Of a stretch of DNA of 14,829 bases, positions 6,442 through 14,466 are shown one piece after another. The notes under the pieces were generated by a model. It was given only the letters and a program-made list of their open reading frames with translations, was not told the DNA's origin and ran no database searches. Source of the stretch: Candidatus Hodarchaeota archaeon (GTDB lineage Archaea > Asgardarchaeota > Heimdallarchaeia > Hodarchaeales > Hodarchaeaceae); NCBI GenBank assembly GCA_016839665.1, contig JAEOTU010000142.1, positions 1 to 14,829 of the forward strand, read 5' to 3'. Each line of letters starts with the position of its first letter. Position 1 is the stretch's first letter. The translations under genes and the position numbers were made by a program.

Positions 6442-7281
6442 TTAATTCTCAGATAGGAAATAGTCTTTCTTCTTCTCAAATAACTCAACCAGTTTTCCAA
6501 GCAAAGTTGCTTCATTAAGAGAAAGAAGCCCTTCCTCATTTGATATTTCTTTGATTGCTGGGATATACCTGTTCAGAAATGCTTCCTTGGTTATTCGCTC
6601 TGTTTCACCCAATTTTCCTATCTTGCGAGCTGCTGTAAAAGCTTTGTAAATTATATCCTTATTTTTGCCAATCTGATTAAAAATCTCTTGGTCTTCTTCA
6701 GAGAATGTGTTATCTTTGAGAATGGCTACTTTAAAACCGTTTAGAACTTTATCAAACCCCCCAAGGCTTGGATGCAACTCAACTATATAGTGTAAAATAT
6801 CTCGAATGTTGATTATCCGAATCGGATCATCCTCAATGATTGCATAGGAATACCCTTGAACTTCCATCATATGAAGAGCATACGCTACCGAATCACTCCT
6901 TTTGAGAACAACAGGGGATTTTAGCATTGCCTCTCGGATCGGTTTGTCTACATTTATGGGCGATTCATTACATACTCGACGAAGAAGAGATCGTTCAGTA
7001 AATATCCCTTCTATTGACCTATCTGATCCAATAATAACTACTGAGCATTTCTGACGATCTATCATTAACCTAACTACTTCTTTGACTGGCATGTCAGGGG
7101 AAACTTCGAGAGCTAGCGATTCTTCTCCTCCGACTTCCTCAAGACAATCCTCTAATATTGCTTTTTCGATTCTAGAATCCGTCATAGGTTTTCTTTCTTC
7201 GATAACAATATCACTGTTGCAATTGGAACAGTAAAATGATCCAGGCAAATTATCATATCCACAAACAGTACATCTTATCAT
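6442..7281 (-). CDS. Zinc-ribbon / CBS-pair protein
   Basis: This 279-residue protein, counted from ATG at 7281, begins with a zinc ribbon (Cys4-x2-Cys7 and Cys18-x2-Cys21). A CBS pair follows: CBS1 at about 57-107 containing EGIFTERSLL, and CBS2 at about 115-170 containing RIINIRDIL. A mostly helical C-terminal region of about 105 residues matches nothing I recognise. CBS pairs bind AMP, ATP or related ligands and regulate partner proteins; the zinc ribbon could mediate binding to protein or nucleic acid. The frame also opens at TTG 7284, but GAGGT sits 7 nt before the ATG, which is preferred. It is the last gene of the aconitase/oxidoreductase cluster, 43 nt after korB-like, so a role in regulating those enzymes is inferred from position only. 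Confidence 0.75.
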   Translation of the reverse strand: MIRCTVCGYDNLPGSFYCSNCNSDIVIEERKPMTDSRIEKAILEDCLEEVGGEESLALEVSPDMPVKEVVRLMIDRQKCSVVIIGSDRSIEGIFTERSLLRRVCNESPINVDKPIREAMLKSPVVLKRSDSVAYALHMMEVQGYSYAIIEDDPIRIINIRDILHYIVELHPSLGGFDKVLNGFKVAILKDNTFSEEDQEIFNQIGKNKDIIYKAFTAARKIGKLGETERITKEAFLNRYIPAIKEISNEEGLLSLNEATLLGKLVELFEKKKDYFLSEN

Positions 7282-7324
7282 CAAGGTTACCTCTTAATGT
7301 AAATACGCGATTATTATCCTCAAG

Positions 7325-8359
7325 CTAGGTAACAGTCCAAGTTTCTCCTTCGTTTAGTAATTCTTGGAGTGACTTGACACGAGCCTCCTTGGCTTCTCTC
7401 ATTGATTGTTCTAACATATCATTGTATGTATCCTTTTGTATTGCTCTGAATACACCAACAGGTTCAGGAAACTGAGGGTGACGCATTCGTGATAAAAAGA
7501 ACGCTAAAGTAGGTTCTGCAGCATATTCATCATGATAAAGCAAATCTTCTTGAGCAAATCCTGCTTCTTTATAGTTAATGACTTTAGGTTTTAGACCGTG
7601 AAGGAAAATTCCTTTTTCATTATCCCGACCGAAAACCATAGGTTCACCATGTTTGAGTTCTATGATGTTATCATAACGTAATTCTTTATCCGTGGCATAT
7701 TTAAACGCCCCATCATTGAAAATCAGGCAATTTTGATAAATTTCTATAAATGCTGTCCCCTTGTGGTTCGCAGCTCGTCGAAGGACCTCTCTCATGTGGT
7801 CTCCATATGAATATACAGTTCTGGCAATAAAAGTTGCCTCGGCACCAAGTGCCCATGAGATAGGATTCACTGCATAATCAATGGAACCTCTTGGTGAAGA
7901 TTTTGTTTGTTTACCAAGAATAGATGTAGGTGAGTATTGTCCTTTGGTTAAACCATAAATCTGATTGTTAAAGAGAAGAATTTTGATGTCAACATTTCTC
8001 CGCATTGCATGCATTAGGTGATTCCCTCCAATGCTCAACCCGTCACCGTCTCCAGTAATGACCCAGACAGATAGATCAGGACGACTACATTTTAGTCCTG
8101 TAGCGATTGTTGGAGCCCGACCATGAATTGTATTCATTCCAAACGTATTCATGTAATATGGAAATCGCGAACTGCAACCAATACCACTAATGAATACAAT
8201 ATTCTCCCTTGGTATATTTAACGTCGGTAAGACTTTCTTAATATTAGCTAAAATCCCATAATCTCCACACCCGGGGCACCATCGAACATCAAGATCTGTA
8301 GCAAAATCTTTTGGAGCCAAAACAGGCGACTCATTATGGTCTGATACTGACTTTTTCAT
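7325..8359 (-). CDS. korB: 2-oxoacid:ferredoxin oxidoreductase, beta subunit (bacterial two-subunit type)
   Basis: This is the thiamine-diphosphate subunit of a two-subunit 2-oxoacid (probably 2-oxoglutarate) : ferredoxin oxidoreductase. It has 344 residues, typical for the two-subunit type. Cluster ligands are visible as CPGC (Cys28, Cys31), Cys62 and Cys211. The TPP motif runs from GDGD at 103-106 to NN at 131-132, followed by YGLTKGQYSPTS, characteristic of this branch. The stretch VFISGIGCSSRFPYYMNT closely resembles the KorB of bacteria such as mycobacteria and Bacteroidetes, unlike the korB near the window start. The gene begins 4 nt after the alpha subunit stop, with GGAATGGAAT inside the end of korA as possible ribosome site. 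Substrate is inferred from family resemblance and the aconitase gene in the same cluster. Confidence 0.92.
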   Translation of the reverse strand: MKKSVSDHNESPVLAPKDFATDLDVRWCPGCGDYGILANIKKVLPTLNIPRENIVFISGIGCSSRFPYYMNTFGMNTIHGRAPTIATGLKCSRPDLSVWVITGDGDGLSIGGNHLMHAMRRNVDIKILLFNNQIYGLTKGQYSPTSILGKQTKSSPRGSIDYAVNPISWALGAEATFIARTVYSYGDHMREVLRRAANHKGTAFIEIYQNCLIFNDGAFKYATDKELRYDNIIELKHGEPMVFGRDNEKGIFLHGLKPKVINYKEAGFAQEDLLYHDEYAAEPTLAFFLSRMRHPQFPEPVGVFRAIQKDTYNDMLEQSMREAKEARVKSLQELLNEGETWTVT

Positions 8360-8363
8360 TGTT

Positions 8364-10247
8364 TTATTCCATTCCTAAAACGTCTAAAATTTTATTTTGG
8401 ATCTCTCTTACTAGGATTGGTCTTCCCTGTACTTTCGTTAACCCAGTAGTTTCAACAGAGTACCGTGCTTGAACCAAAAATTGTAATTGTCCTAGATTCA
8501 TCTCAGGAATTAAGATCTTTTTGTAGGACTGTAAGACTTCTTCTAAATTCCGAGGAAAAGGATTCAGGTATTTCAAATTTGCATTCGCAACACTATAACC
8601 CTGTTTCCTCATATTTTCCGCTGCCGTATGAGCTGCTCCATATGTCGAACCCCAGCTGAGAACAAGCAACTTACCGTTTTTTGGACCTTCTACCTCTTGC
8701 ATTGGAATGTCGTTTATGATCCTCTTAATTTTCTCTGCTCTTACCCTAACCATTTTTTCGTGATTTAGAGGATCATAACTAACATTACCAGTCTTATCCT
8801 CTTTCTCAAGTCCCCCAGTACGATATTCTAATCCTTTAGTACCAGGAATGGCCCATGGTCTAACTAAATTCTCATTACGAATATAAGGATAGAAATTTTC
8901 AGACCCTTTGAGGATTTCCTTTGATGGATGATGAACTTCAATTTGCTGATATTGAGTCATATCAGGGATTCTCCATGGATCAATGCTATTTGCTACAAAA
9001 CCATCACTAAGGATAACAACAGGAGTCATATATTTGGTGGCAAGCCTCACAGCTTCAATAGCAGTCTCAAAACAATCTCCAGGTGTTTGTGGGGCAATCA
9101 CTGGTAATGAGGACTCTCCATTTCGACCAAATAACGCTTGTAATAGGTCTCCCTGTTCTGGTTTTGTTGGCATCCCTGTGCTAGGACCTGCTCGCTGTAC
9201 ATTAATAACTACAAGCGGTAATTCAGTAATTACAGCAAATCCCAACGCTTCAGTCATTAAAGCAAATCCTGGTCCTGAAGTTCCTGCAACTCCAATAATT
9301 CCTCCAAATGAAGCTCCAATGGCTGAACCAATGGCAGCTATTTCATCCTCAGCTTGAAAAACCCGTATTCCAAACTCTTTATGTTTTACCAGCTCATGTA
9401 AAAGATCACTAGCAGGAGTTATTGGATAAGCTCCATAAAAAAGTTCTTTTTTTGCAAGATTAGCTGCTGCAATTAAGCCTAAACTCAATGCTTCATTACC
9501 AGATATATATTTGTAGAGTCCTGGTTCCATTTTAGCTGGGGGGACATGATATTGAATTGGAAAAAGTTCAGTGGTTTCCCCGAAATTGTACCCAGCTTTT
9601 AATGTCTTAATATTTGCTTTTACTATAGCAGGACGACGCTTGAATTTTTCTTCAATCCATTCAACAGTTGGAGTAATCGGACGATCAAACAGCCAAGAGA
9701 TCAACCCAAGAGCAAAAAAATTCTTTGTTAAATCAACCTGCTTAAAAGTTAACCCCTCAGACTCTACAGCTGTCTGATTTAGTTTAGTAATGCTGACGGG
9801 ATGAACACGATAATTTCTTAATGAATCATCCTCCAAAGGATTTTGAAGATAACCAGCTTTTTCTAAGTTTCTGTTTGTAAAAGTGTCTTGATTTACAATC
9901 AGGATTCCCTTTGGTTTTAGATCTGGTAGATTAACTCTTAATGCTGCAGGATTCATGACGACTAGGGCATCTAAATCATCGCCAGGAGTAAAGATTATTT
10001 TTGAAGAAAAATGAATCTGAAACCCTGAAACACCAGCAAGCGTACCTGCAGGCGCTCGAATTTCTCCTGGAAAATCGGGAAAAGTAGAGATGTCATTACC
10101 AAAAATAACTGAGGCCGTGGTGAATTTTAACCCAGCTAATTGCATTCCATCTCCACTATCCCCCGCGAGTCGAATCACAATATGGTCTAAAGTAGAAATT
10201 TCTTTCCTATGAGTGGTTTTTCTCTCCTCTGGGAGCATTTCTTCCAT
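8364..10247 (-). CDS. korA: 2-oxoacid:ferredoxin oxidoreductase, fused gamma-alpha subunit (bacterial two-subunit type)
   Basis: This 627-residue chain fuses the gamma domain (about 22-220; GDSGDGMQLAG at 29-39 and GEIRAPAGTLAGVSGFQ from 61) to the alpha domain (about 247-627). In alpha, YPITPAS at 274-280, AEDEIAAIGSAIGASFGG from 299, TSGPG at 323-327 and RAGPSTGMPTK at 352-362 form the TPP/substrate pocket. The C-terminal domain from about 520 carries LSWGSTYG and EMNLGQLQ. This arrangement and the gamma motif match two-subunit KorA of bacteria rather than the split-subunit archaeal form encoded at 912-2063. A clear AAGGTGA ribosome site (10254-10260) stands 6 nt before the ATG. Together with korB it should oxidise 2-oxoglutarate to succinyl-CoA with ferredoxin, or run in reverse; pyruvate cannot be excluded from sequence. 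Confidence 0.92.
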   Translation of the reverse strand: MEEMLPEERKTTHRKEISTLDHIVIRLAGDSGDGMQLAGLKFTTASVIFGNDISTFPDFPGEIRAPAGTLAGVSGFQIHFSSKIIFTPGDDLDALVVMNPAALRVNLPDLKPKGILIVNQDTFTNRNLEKAGYLQNPLEDDSLRNYRVHPVSITKLNQTAVESEGLTFKQVDLTKNFFALGLISWLFDRPITPTVEWIEEKFKRRPAIVKANIKTLKAGYNFGETTELFPIQYHVPPAKMEPGLYKYISGNEALSLGLIAAANLAKKELFYGAYPITPASDLLHELVKHKEFGIRVFQAEDEIAAIGSAIGASFGGIIGVAGTSGPGFALMTEALGFAVITELPLVVINVQRAGPSTGMPTKPEQGDLLQALFGRNGESSLPVIAPQTPGDCFETAIEAVRLATKYMTPVVILSDGFVANSIDPWRIPDMTQYQQIEVHHPSKEILKGSENFYPYIRNENLVRPWAIPGTKGLEYRTGGLEKEDKTGNVSYDPLNHEKMVRVRAEKIKRIINDIPMQEVEGPKNGKLLVLSWGSTYGAAHTAAENMRKQGYSVANANLKYLNPFPRNLEEVLQSYKKILIPEMNLGQLQFLVQARYSVETTGLTKVQGRPILVREIQNKILDVLGME

Positions 10248-10253
10248 AGAAAT

Positions 10254-10260
10254 TCACCTT
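10254..10260 (-). promoter_or_regulatory. Strong ribosome binding site of the gamma-alpha subunit gene
   Basis: AAGGTGA on the minus strand, 6 nt before the ATG at 10247, is a full match to the archaeal GGTGA Shine-Dalgarno core and fixes the start. Confidence 0.75.
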
Positions 10261-10278
10261 TATTCGATCATTCGTTGT

Positions 10279-10758
10279 TTAAGCTCCTTCTCTCTTTGTC
10301 TGGTCTGGTTGATCTGGTATAAGAGTATAAATACTCTCAGAAAAATAATCAACTAAATAAGAAACAAAATCTCTAACTGAAACGACACCTTTCACTTTTC
10401 CTCGGTCGGTGATGGGCATATGCATAAAATTATTCTTGCTCATTGTCATAACGAGTTTGGATATTGGTTCACTTCTTTCCATACAGCACTCTAATTCAGT
10501 TGACATAATTGTAGCTACTGGAGCTTCCTCATTCAGACTACTATTTCTCACCCATCTGACAATAAGCTGTTCTGTTATGATGCCCTTAAATTTCTCTTGA
10601 TCATCCAATATACAGACGTAATCAATTTCTTTATCCAGCATTGAAATTATAGCTTCTCGAATTGATGCTGATTCTGGTAATGAATTGAGTTGTTTGCGAA
10701 TTAAACGCCCACATTGATCTTTTCTGAATAAACTAAGAATGAAATCTCCATATTCCAT
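10279..10758 (-). CDS. CBS-pair protein
   Basis: This 159-residue protein consists almost entirely of a CBS pair. CBS1 is at about 20-72, with the strand-turn-helix GIITEQLIVRWV, and CBS2 at about 80-140, with MPITDRGKVKGVVSVRDFVS. An acidic/polar tail of about 20 residues follows. CBS pairs bind adenine nucleotides or S-adenosylmethionine and act as energy sensors, alone or with partner enzymes. No catalytic domain is attached. It lies 24 nt after aconitase and 31 nt before the gamma-alpha oxidoreductase subunit, so it is very likely co-transcribed with both; regulation of one of them is a reasonable inference. GGGTAA stands before the ATG as a weak ribosome site. It resembles the CBS part of the zinc-ribbon protein at the other end of the cluster only in general pattern. 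Confidence 0.82.
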   Translation of the reverse strand: MEYGDFILSLFRKDQCGRLIRKQLNSLPESASIREAIISMLDKEIDYVCILDDQEKFKGIITEQLIVRWVRNSSLNEEAPVATIMSTELECCMERSEPISKLVMTMSKNNFMHMPITDRGKVKGVVSVRDFVSYLVDYFSESIYTLIPDQPDQTKREGA

Positions 10759-10782
10759 GATTTACCCACATTTCTATTTCTA

Positions 10783-13476
10783 TTAAATTATCGTTGAAAC
10801 CAAATATTGAAGGATTCCACCATTTATATAGTATTCAATTTCAATGGCCGCATCTAAACGTGCTGTGACAAAGAATTCGAGAGTAGAACCATCTGATTTA
10901 TGTGCAACCACTTTGAGCTGCTTTTTCGGAGTTATACCTTCACTTAATCCAATGATGTCAAATTTCTCTGTTCCATCTAACCCTAATTCTCGCCATCCCT
11001 GATCAGTCTTAAATTCCAAAGGTAGAACTCCCATACCGATAAGATTGCTTCGATGAATTCGCTCGAAAGATTTCGCTATGACTGCTTTAGTTCCTAAAAG
11101 AGCTGGCCCTTTCGCGGCCCAATCCCTTGAACTGCCCACACCATACAGGTTTGAACCTAGGATTATCGTTGGAACACCTTCTTGGTCATATTTCATAGCT
11201 GCATCATAAACACTAGTAATTTCACCGGTAGGATGATATATAGTCCACCATCCCTCTTTTTCGGGAGTAAGTTGATTTCTAACCCGTATGTTTGCAAAAG
11301 TTCCTCGCATCATAACTTCGTGATTCCCTCTTCGACTACCATAAGTATTAAACTCTGACTCGGGTATTTCTTTGTCTAATAAATATTTCCCAGCTGGACT
11401 TTTTGTTGCAATAGCCCCTGCGGGAGAAATGTGATCTGTCGAGACCTTATCCTCAAGCATCACTAACACATTAGCATTTTTGATGTCCTCTGGTTCCTTT
11501 GGTTTAGGGGAAAAGAATTTTTCATTGAAGAAGGGGGGTTTTTTGATATACGTTGAAGTAGGATCCCATTCAAATAGAGTTGATGTTGGAGCTTCCAATT
11601 TTTGCCAATTAGGATCACCCTCAGTTATCTTGGCATACTCCTTCTTATAAATATCAGCAGTAATGCATTTTTCGATAGCACCTTGAATTTCTTCTTGATT
11701 AGGCCATATATCCTTCAAAAATACTGGTTTACCATTTGGAGTGTAACCAATGGGTTCACTTGTTATGTTAATGTTTATGGTTCCTGCCAAAGCGTAAGCC
11801 ACAACTAGCATTGGAGAAGCGAGAAAGTTACCGCGAGTTAATTGGTGAATTCGACCACCATAATTTCTATTTCCACTCAGTATCGTGGTAACATACAAAT
11901 CATTCTCTTTAATCACATCTTCAATTTCTTTTCTCAAAGGACCACTATTCCCAATACAAGTTGTACAACCATATCCAACGAGGTGGAAACCCAACGCCTC
12001 CAGATAAGGGGTTAATTCAAGGCCATCAAGATAATCAGTCACAACTTTAGAACCTGGTCCCAAACTAGTTTTAATAAAAGGCTTGATTTTTAATCCTAAT
12101 TTAACAGCCTTTTTGGCTAATAATCCTGCGCCGACCATGACTGAAGGATTTGAAGTATTTGTACATGAGGTGATCGCAGCAATAACTAGGTCACCCTCTG
12201 TGATTGGCCAAGCCATTCCATCCAATTCAACATTAACAGTCAGTTGATCTCTTACCCGTTCCTTTATGTGTTCATCTATAAACTTGTGTAACCGAGTTTT
12301 TACATCGGATAAGACAACCTGTTCTTCAGGATTCAATGGACCTGATATTGAAGGCTTAACTTCACTCAAATTTACTTCAATGACCTCATTAAATATCGGA
12401 TCGGGTGATTCAGGAGTTCGAAAGAGTTTATTTTCCTTCGCATAGTTTTCCACGAATTTAATATGAGCAGGATCTCTTCCACTTAATTTTAAATAAGAAA
12501 TGGTTTGATCATCAATCGGAAAGAATCCAATAGTAATAGCTTGTTCTGGGGACATATTAGAGAGAGTTGCACGATCTGGAACAGTTAGACTGGATACTCC
12601 TGATCCAAAATACTCTACAAATCGTCCCACAAGACTTCTTTTTCGAAGAATCTCAGTTATTGTAAGAACGAGATCTGTTGCAGTTACCCCTTCGGAGAGA
12701 GTCCCAGTCAGTTTAATTCCAATGACTTCGGGAAGAGGCATATAATACGGTTGTCCAAGCATTACTGCTTCCGCTTCTATCCCTCCAACACCCCAACCAA
12801 TTACTGCAACACCATTTACCATGGGAGTGTGTGAATCTGTTCCAACACATGTGTCTGGAACCGCTGTTAATTCTCCTTTGAATTTTCGCAGATCAACCAC
12901 TGGAGCCAAATATTCTAAATTCACTTGATGGCATATTCCTGAACCTGTGGGGACGATTCTTGTATTATCAAAAGAATTTTGAGCCCATTTAATTAATTTA
13001 TACCGCTCGCTATTCCTTTCATATTCTTTTTCTAAATTCAACGGATAAGCATCATGAACACCAAAGAAATCCACTTGGACACTATGATCGATAACTAAAT
13101 CTGTTGGGATTAACGGATTGATTTTAGCTGGATCTCCACCCAATTCATGAACCGCATCTCGAATAGCAGCCATATCAACAATCAATGGAACTCCTGTTAA
13201 ATCTTGCAGGAGAACACGGGAGGGCATATAAGGAATTGTTTGTCCAGCAGTATGTGGCCAATTTGAAATATTATTCACATGCTCAAGAATGACAAGATTG
13301 CCATCGTAGTTCCGTAAAACATTTTCAAGGAGTACTCGAATCGAGAAAGGTAGTTTATCAAGGTTAATACCTGTAAGTTTTTCTAGCACAGGTAAGCTAT
13401 ATACAACACACTTACCTAAACCTAAATCTTGTTCAGATTTTGATTGAACAATTACCTTCTCATTTATTTCATTCAT
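10783..13476 (-). CDS. acnA: Aconitate hydratase (AcnA/IRP type)
   Basis: Aconitase interconverts citrate and isocitrate through cis-aconitate using a [4Fe-4S] cluster. The chosen ATG gives 897 residues, close to the usual length of AcnA (about 890). Cluster cysteines are Cys438 in TSCTNTSNPS, and Cys504 and Cys507 in GYGCTTCIGNSGPL. DTCVGTDSHTPMVNG near 208-222 is the conserved active-site stretch, and the swivel domain near the C-terminus carries GVGSSRDWAAKGP and the serine-arginine stretch SFERIHRSNLIGMG. An in-frame TTG at 13554 would add 26 hydrophobic, unconserved residues; the ATG at 13476 fits the family N-terminus (KCVVYSLP and LPFSIRVLLENVLR aligned) and has a TATA-like box about 27 nt upstream. 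It leads the cluster with a CBS protein and the KorAB oxidoreductase, placing it in a ferredoxin-linked TCA cycle. No isocitrate dehydrogenase is in the window. Confidence 0.94.
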   Translation of the reverse strand: MNEINEKVIVQSKSEQDLGLGKCVVYSLPVLEKLTGINLDKLPFSIRVLLENVLRNYDGNLVILEHVNNISNWPHTAGQTIPYMPSRVLLQDLTGVPLIVDMAAIRDAVHELGGDPAKINPLIPTDLVIDHSVQVDFFGVHDAYPLNLEKEYERNSERYKLIKWAQNSFDNTRIVPTGSGICHQVNLEYLAPVVDLRKFKGELTAVPDTCVGTDSHTPMVNGVAVIGWGVGGIEAEAVMLGQPYYMPLPEVIGIKLTGTLSEGVTATDLVLTITEILRKRSLVGRFVEYFGSGVSSLTVPDRATLSNMSPEQAITIGFFPIDDQTISYLKLSGRDPAHIKFVENYAKENKLFRTPESPDPIFNEVIEVNLSEVKPSISGPLNPEEQVVLSDVKTRLHKFIDEHIKERVRDQLTVNVELDGMAWPITEGDLVIAAITSCTNTSNPSVMVGAGLLAKKAVKLGLKIKPFIKTSLGPGSKVVTDYLDGLELTPYLEALGFHLVGYGCTTCIGNSGPLRKEIEDVIKENDLYVTTILSGNRNYGGRIHQLTRGNFLASPMLVVAYALAGTININITSEPIGYTPNGKPVFLKDIWPNQEEIQGAIEKCITADIYKKEYAKITEGDPNWQKLEAPTSTLFEWDPTSTYIKKPPFFNEKFFSPKPKEPEDIKNANVLVMLEDKVSTDHISPAGAIATKSPAGKYLLDKEIPESEFNTYGSRRGNHEVMMRGTFANIRVRNQLTPEKEGWWTIYHPTGEITSVYDAAMKYDQEGVPTIILGSNLYGVGSSRDWAAKGPALLGTKAVIAKSFERIHRSNLIGMGVLPLEFKTDQGWRELGLDGTEKFDIIGLSEGITPKKQLKVVAHKSDGSTLEFFVTARLDAAIEIEYYINGGILQYLVSTII

Positions 13477-13493
13477 AATGGAAAGAATAGAAT

Positions 13494-13512
13494 AATAAAA
13501 TTTAAAATTTGG
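13494..13512 (-). promoter_or_regulatory. TATA-like promoter element before aconitase
   Basis: The minus strand reads ACCAAATTTTAAATTTTAT, resembling a BRE plus TATA box centred about 27 nt before the ATG at 13476. No ribosome binding site precedes that ATG, which suits a leaderless transcript. It would drive the five-gene cluster. Confidence 0.35.
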
Positions 13513-13569
13513 TACGTTTGTTTTCGTAATTATTAATAGACTGGCTTTGCTCAAGTATCCCTCTTTTCC

Positions 13570-13583
13570 ATTTAAGCTTAAAT
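13570..13583. promoter_or_regulatory. Perfect 14-bp palindrome ATTTAAGCTTAAAT
   Basis: A perfect inverted repeat in the 234-bp gap between aconitase and the proline-rich gene. It includes a TATA-like half on each strand and could be a regulator site or promoter element. On the plus strand it lies about 23-36 nt before an ATG (13606) that opens a 42-codon frame. Confidence 0.3.
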
Positions 13584-13605
13584 ATTCTCTAAAGAATCAC
13601 CGTCT

Positions 13606-13734
13606 ATGATTAAGGTTTCATTTGACATAAAAATAAAGATTCTAAAAGTAGCAATTGAAGCGAATAAACTGGAAAACCGAACAATAGATAGTAAAACAAC
13701 ATATTTTAGATCATTTCGGTTTCTTTGTTTTTAA
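13606..13734 (+). CDS. Doubtful 42-residue ORF
   Basis: A plus-strand ATG-TAA frame encodes a basic 42-residue peptide with no recognised family. Its only support is a TATA-like element (TTAAATATT) about 25 nt before the ATG. It has no ribosome binding site and overlaps the end of the opposite proline-rich gene by 24 nt. An 8-bp inverted repeat (AAACCGAA 13674-13681, TTCGGTTT 13715-13722) lies inside it. It is listed so that the gap is described; it may well be non-coding. Confidence 0.15.
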   Translation: MIKVSFDIKIKILKVAIEANKLENRTIDSKTTYFRSFRFLCF

Positions 13735-14364
13735 ATTTGTTTTTGGGATCTTAGTTTTTATATCATCAAAAATAGGTGGTGGGATAATTTTTTTCTTTTC
13801 AGGGGTTTTCTTGTGAATTTTTAGTGGTGGTGGCTGGTTGACTGTGCTTTTCTGTTCCTTTTTTCCTCCCAGTGTAGGATGTTGGATTGTAGCATTTTTT
13901 GGAATTATTTCTTGAATTTTTGATGGCGGTGGTTGGTTGAGTACGTTAGATAACGATTTTTTTGAATGAACTACTCCTGTTGAACGAGGAATCGTATCAA
14001 TTTTACTAATCTGTTCAGGGATTGGAGTTTTCTTATCTAGAGGTAACTTTTTGCTTACAGATTTTGGAATTAATCCTTTATTTGTGGGAAATATTGTTTC
14101 ATAAAGAACAGATTCGTTTTTTGGAGGAGAAATATTTGATTCAATAGACATTTTTTTATTCTGGTCCGAACTACCAAGATGTGAAGGTGGTTTTATCTCA
14201 TCCTTTGGAATGCCTCTTCTCTCCTTAGGGGGAGGAAGTTCGAATGATTTAACATCATAACTATCAGGAGTCTTTTGTTTGATCTCTTGTTCTCTAGAAC
14301 TAATAGGAATTTTACTTTTGATATTGTTACTAGGCCTTTTCTCACGTATTTTTTGTCTGGTCAT
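13711..14364 (-). CDS. Lys/Pro-rich intrinsically disordered protein with polyproline motifs
   Basis: This is a 217-residue protein of unrecognised family. It has no cysteine or tryptophan, few hydrophobic residues, and abundant lysine, proline, serine and isoleucine, so it is almost certainly disordered. Triple prolines occur at 44-46, 145-147, 178-180 and 195-197. The segment NQPPPSKI (143-150) recurs as NQPPPLKI (176-183). No signal peptide or membrane helix is visible. The absence of any stop across 217 codons in AT-rich DNA, and an internal repeat kept in frame, argue that it is translated. The ATG at 14364 is the first start; AGAAGG lies just upstream, rather close. It shares the strand of the membrane protein gene before it (gap about 100 bp). 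A link with actin/profilin biology is speculative. Confidence 0.6.
   Translation of the reverse strand: MTRQKIREKRPSNNIKSKIPISSREQEIKQKTPDSYDVKSFELPPPKERRGIPKDEIKPPSHLGSSDQNKKMSIESNISPPKNESVLYETIFPTNKGLIPKSVSKKLPLDKKTPIPEQISKIDTIPRSTGVVHSKKSLSNVLNQPPPSKIQEIIPKNATIQHPTLGGKKEQKSTVNQPPPLKIHKKTPEKKKIIPPPIFDDIKTKIPKTNLKTKKPK
13815..13841. repeat. Direct repeat copy 1 within the proline-rich gene
   Basis: This 27-nt segment matches 13914-13940 at 23 of 27 positions. It encodes NQPPPLKI on the minus strand. The copies are 99 nt apart start to start (33 codons), so the gene grew by in-frame duplication. Confidence 0.7.
13914..13940. repeat. Direct repeat copy 2 within the proline-rich gene
   Basis: The second copy encodes NQPPPSKI on the minus strand. 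Differences from copy 1 include two synonymous changes in the proline run and one Ser/Leu exchange. Confidence 0.7.
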
Positions 14365-14466
14365 GCCTTCTCAGAATCCTGAACTTAGTCACAAATAGTT
14401 TTAATGTATCTGGAAGTATTACAATAACAGGATCTTATAATATTAACGAATTGAATAGGAATAACC

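Noticed and set aside
6210..6539. 109-codon minus-strand frame
   Set aside because: It is antisense to the flavoprotein remnant and overlaps the end of the zinc-ribbon CBS gene in another frame; its cysteine-rich look comes from the antisense of other codons.
8983..9357. 124-codon plus-strand frame inside the gamma-alpha subunit gene
   Set aside because: It is antisense to the conserved TPP-binding region of the oxidoreductase; no independent support.
13477..13554. 26-residue N-terminal extension of aconitase from a TTG at 13554
   Set aside because: The added residues do not resemble the AcnA N-terminus, and a TATA-like box lies within this stretch, at the right distance for the ATG at 13476.
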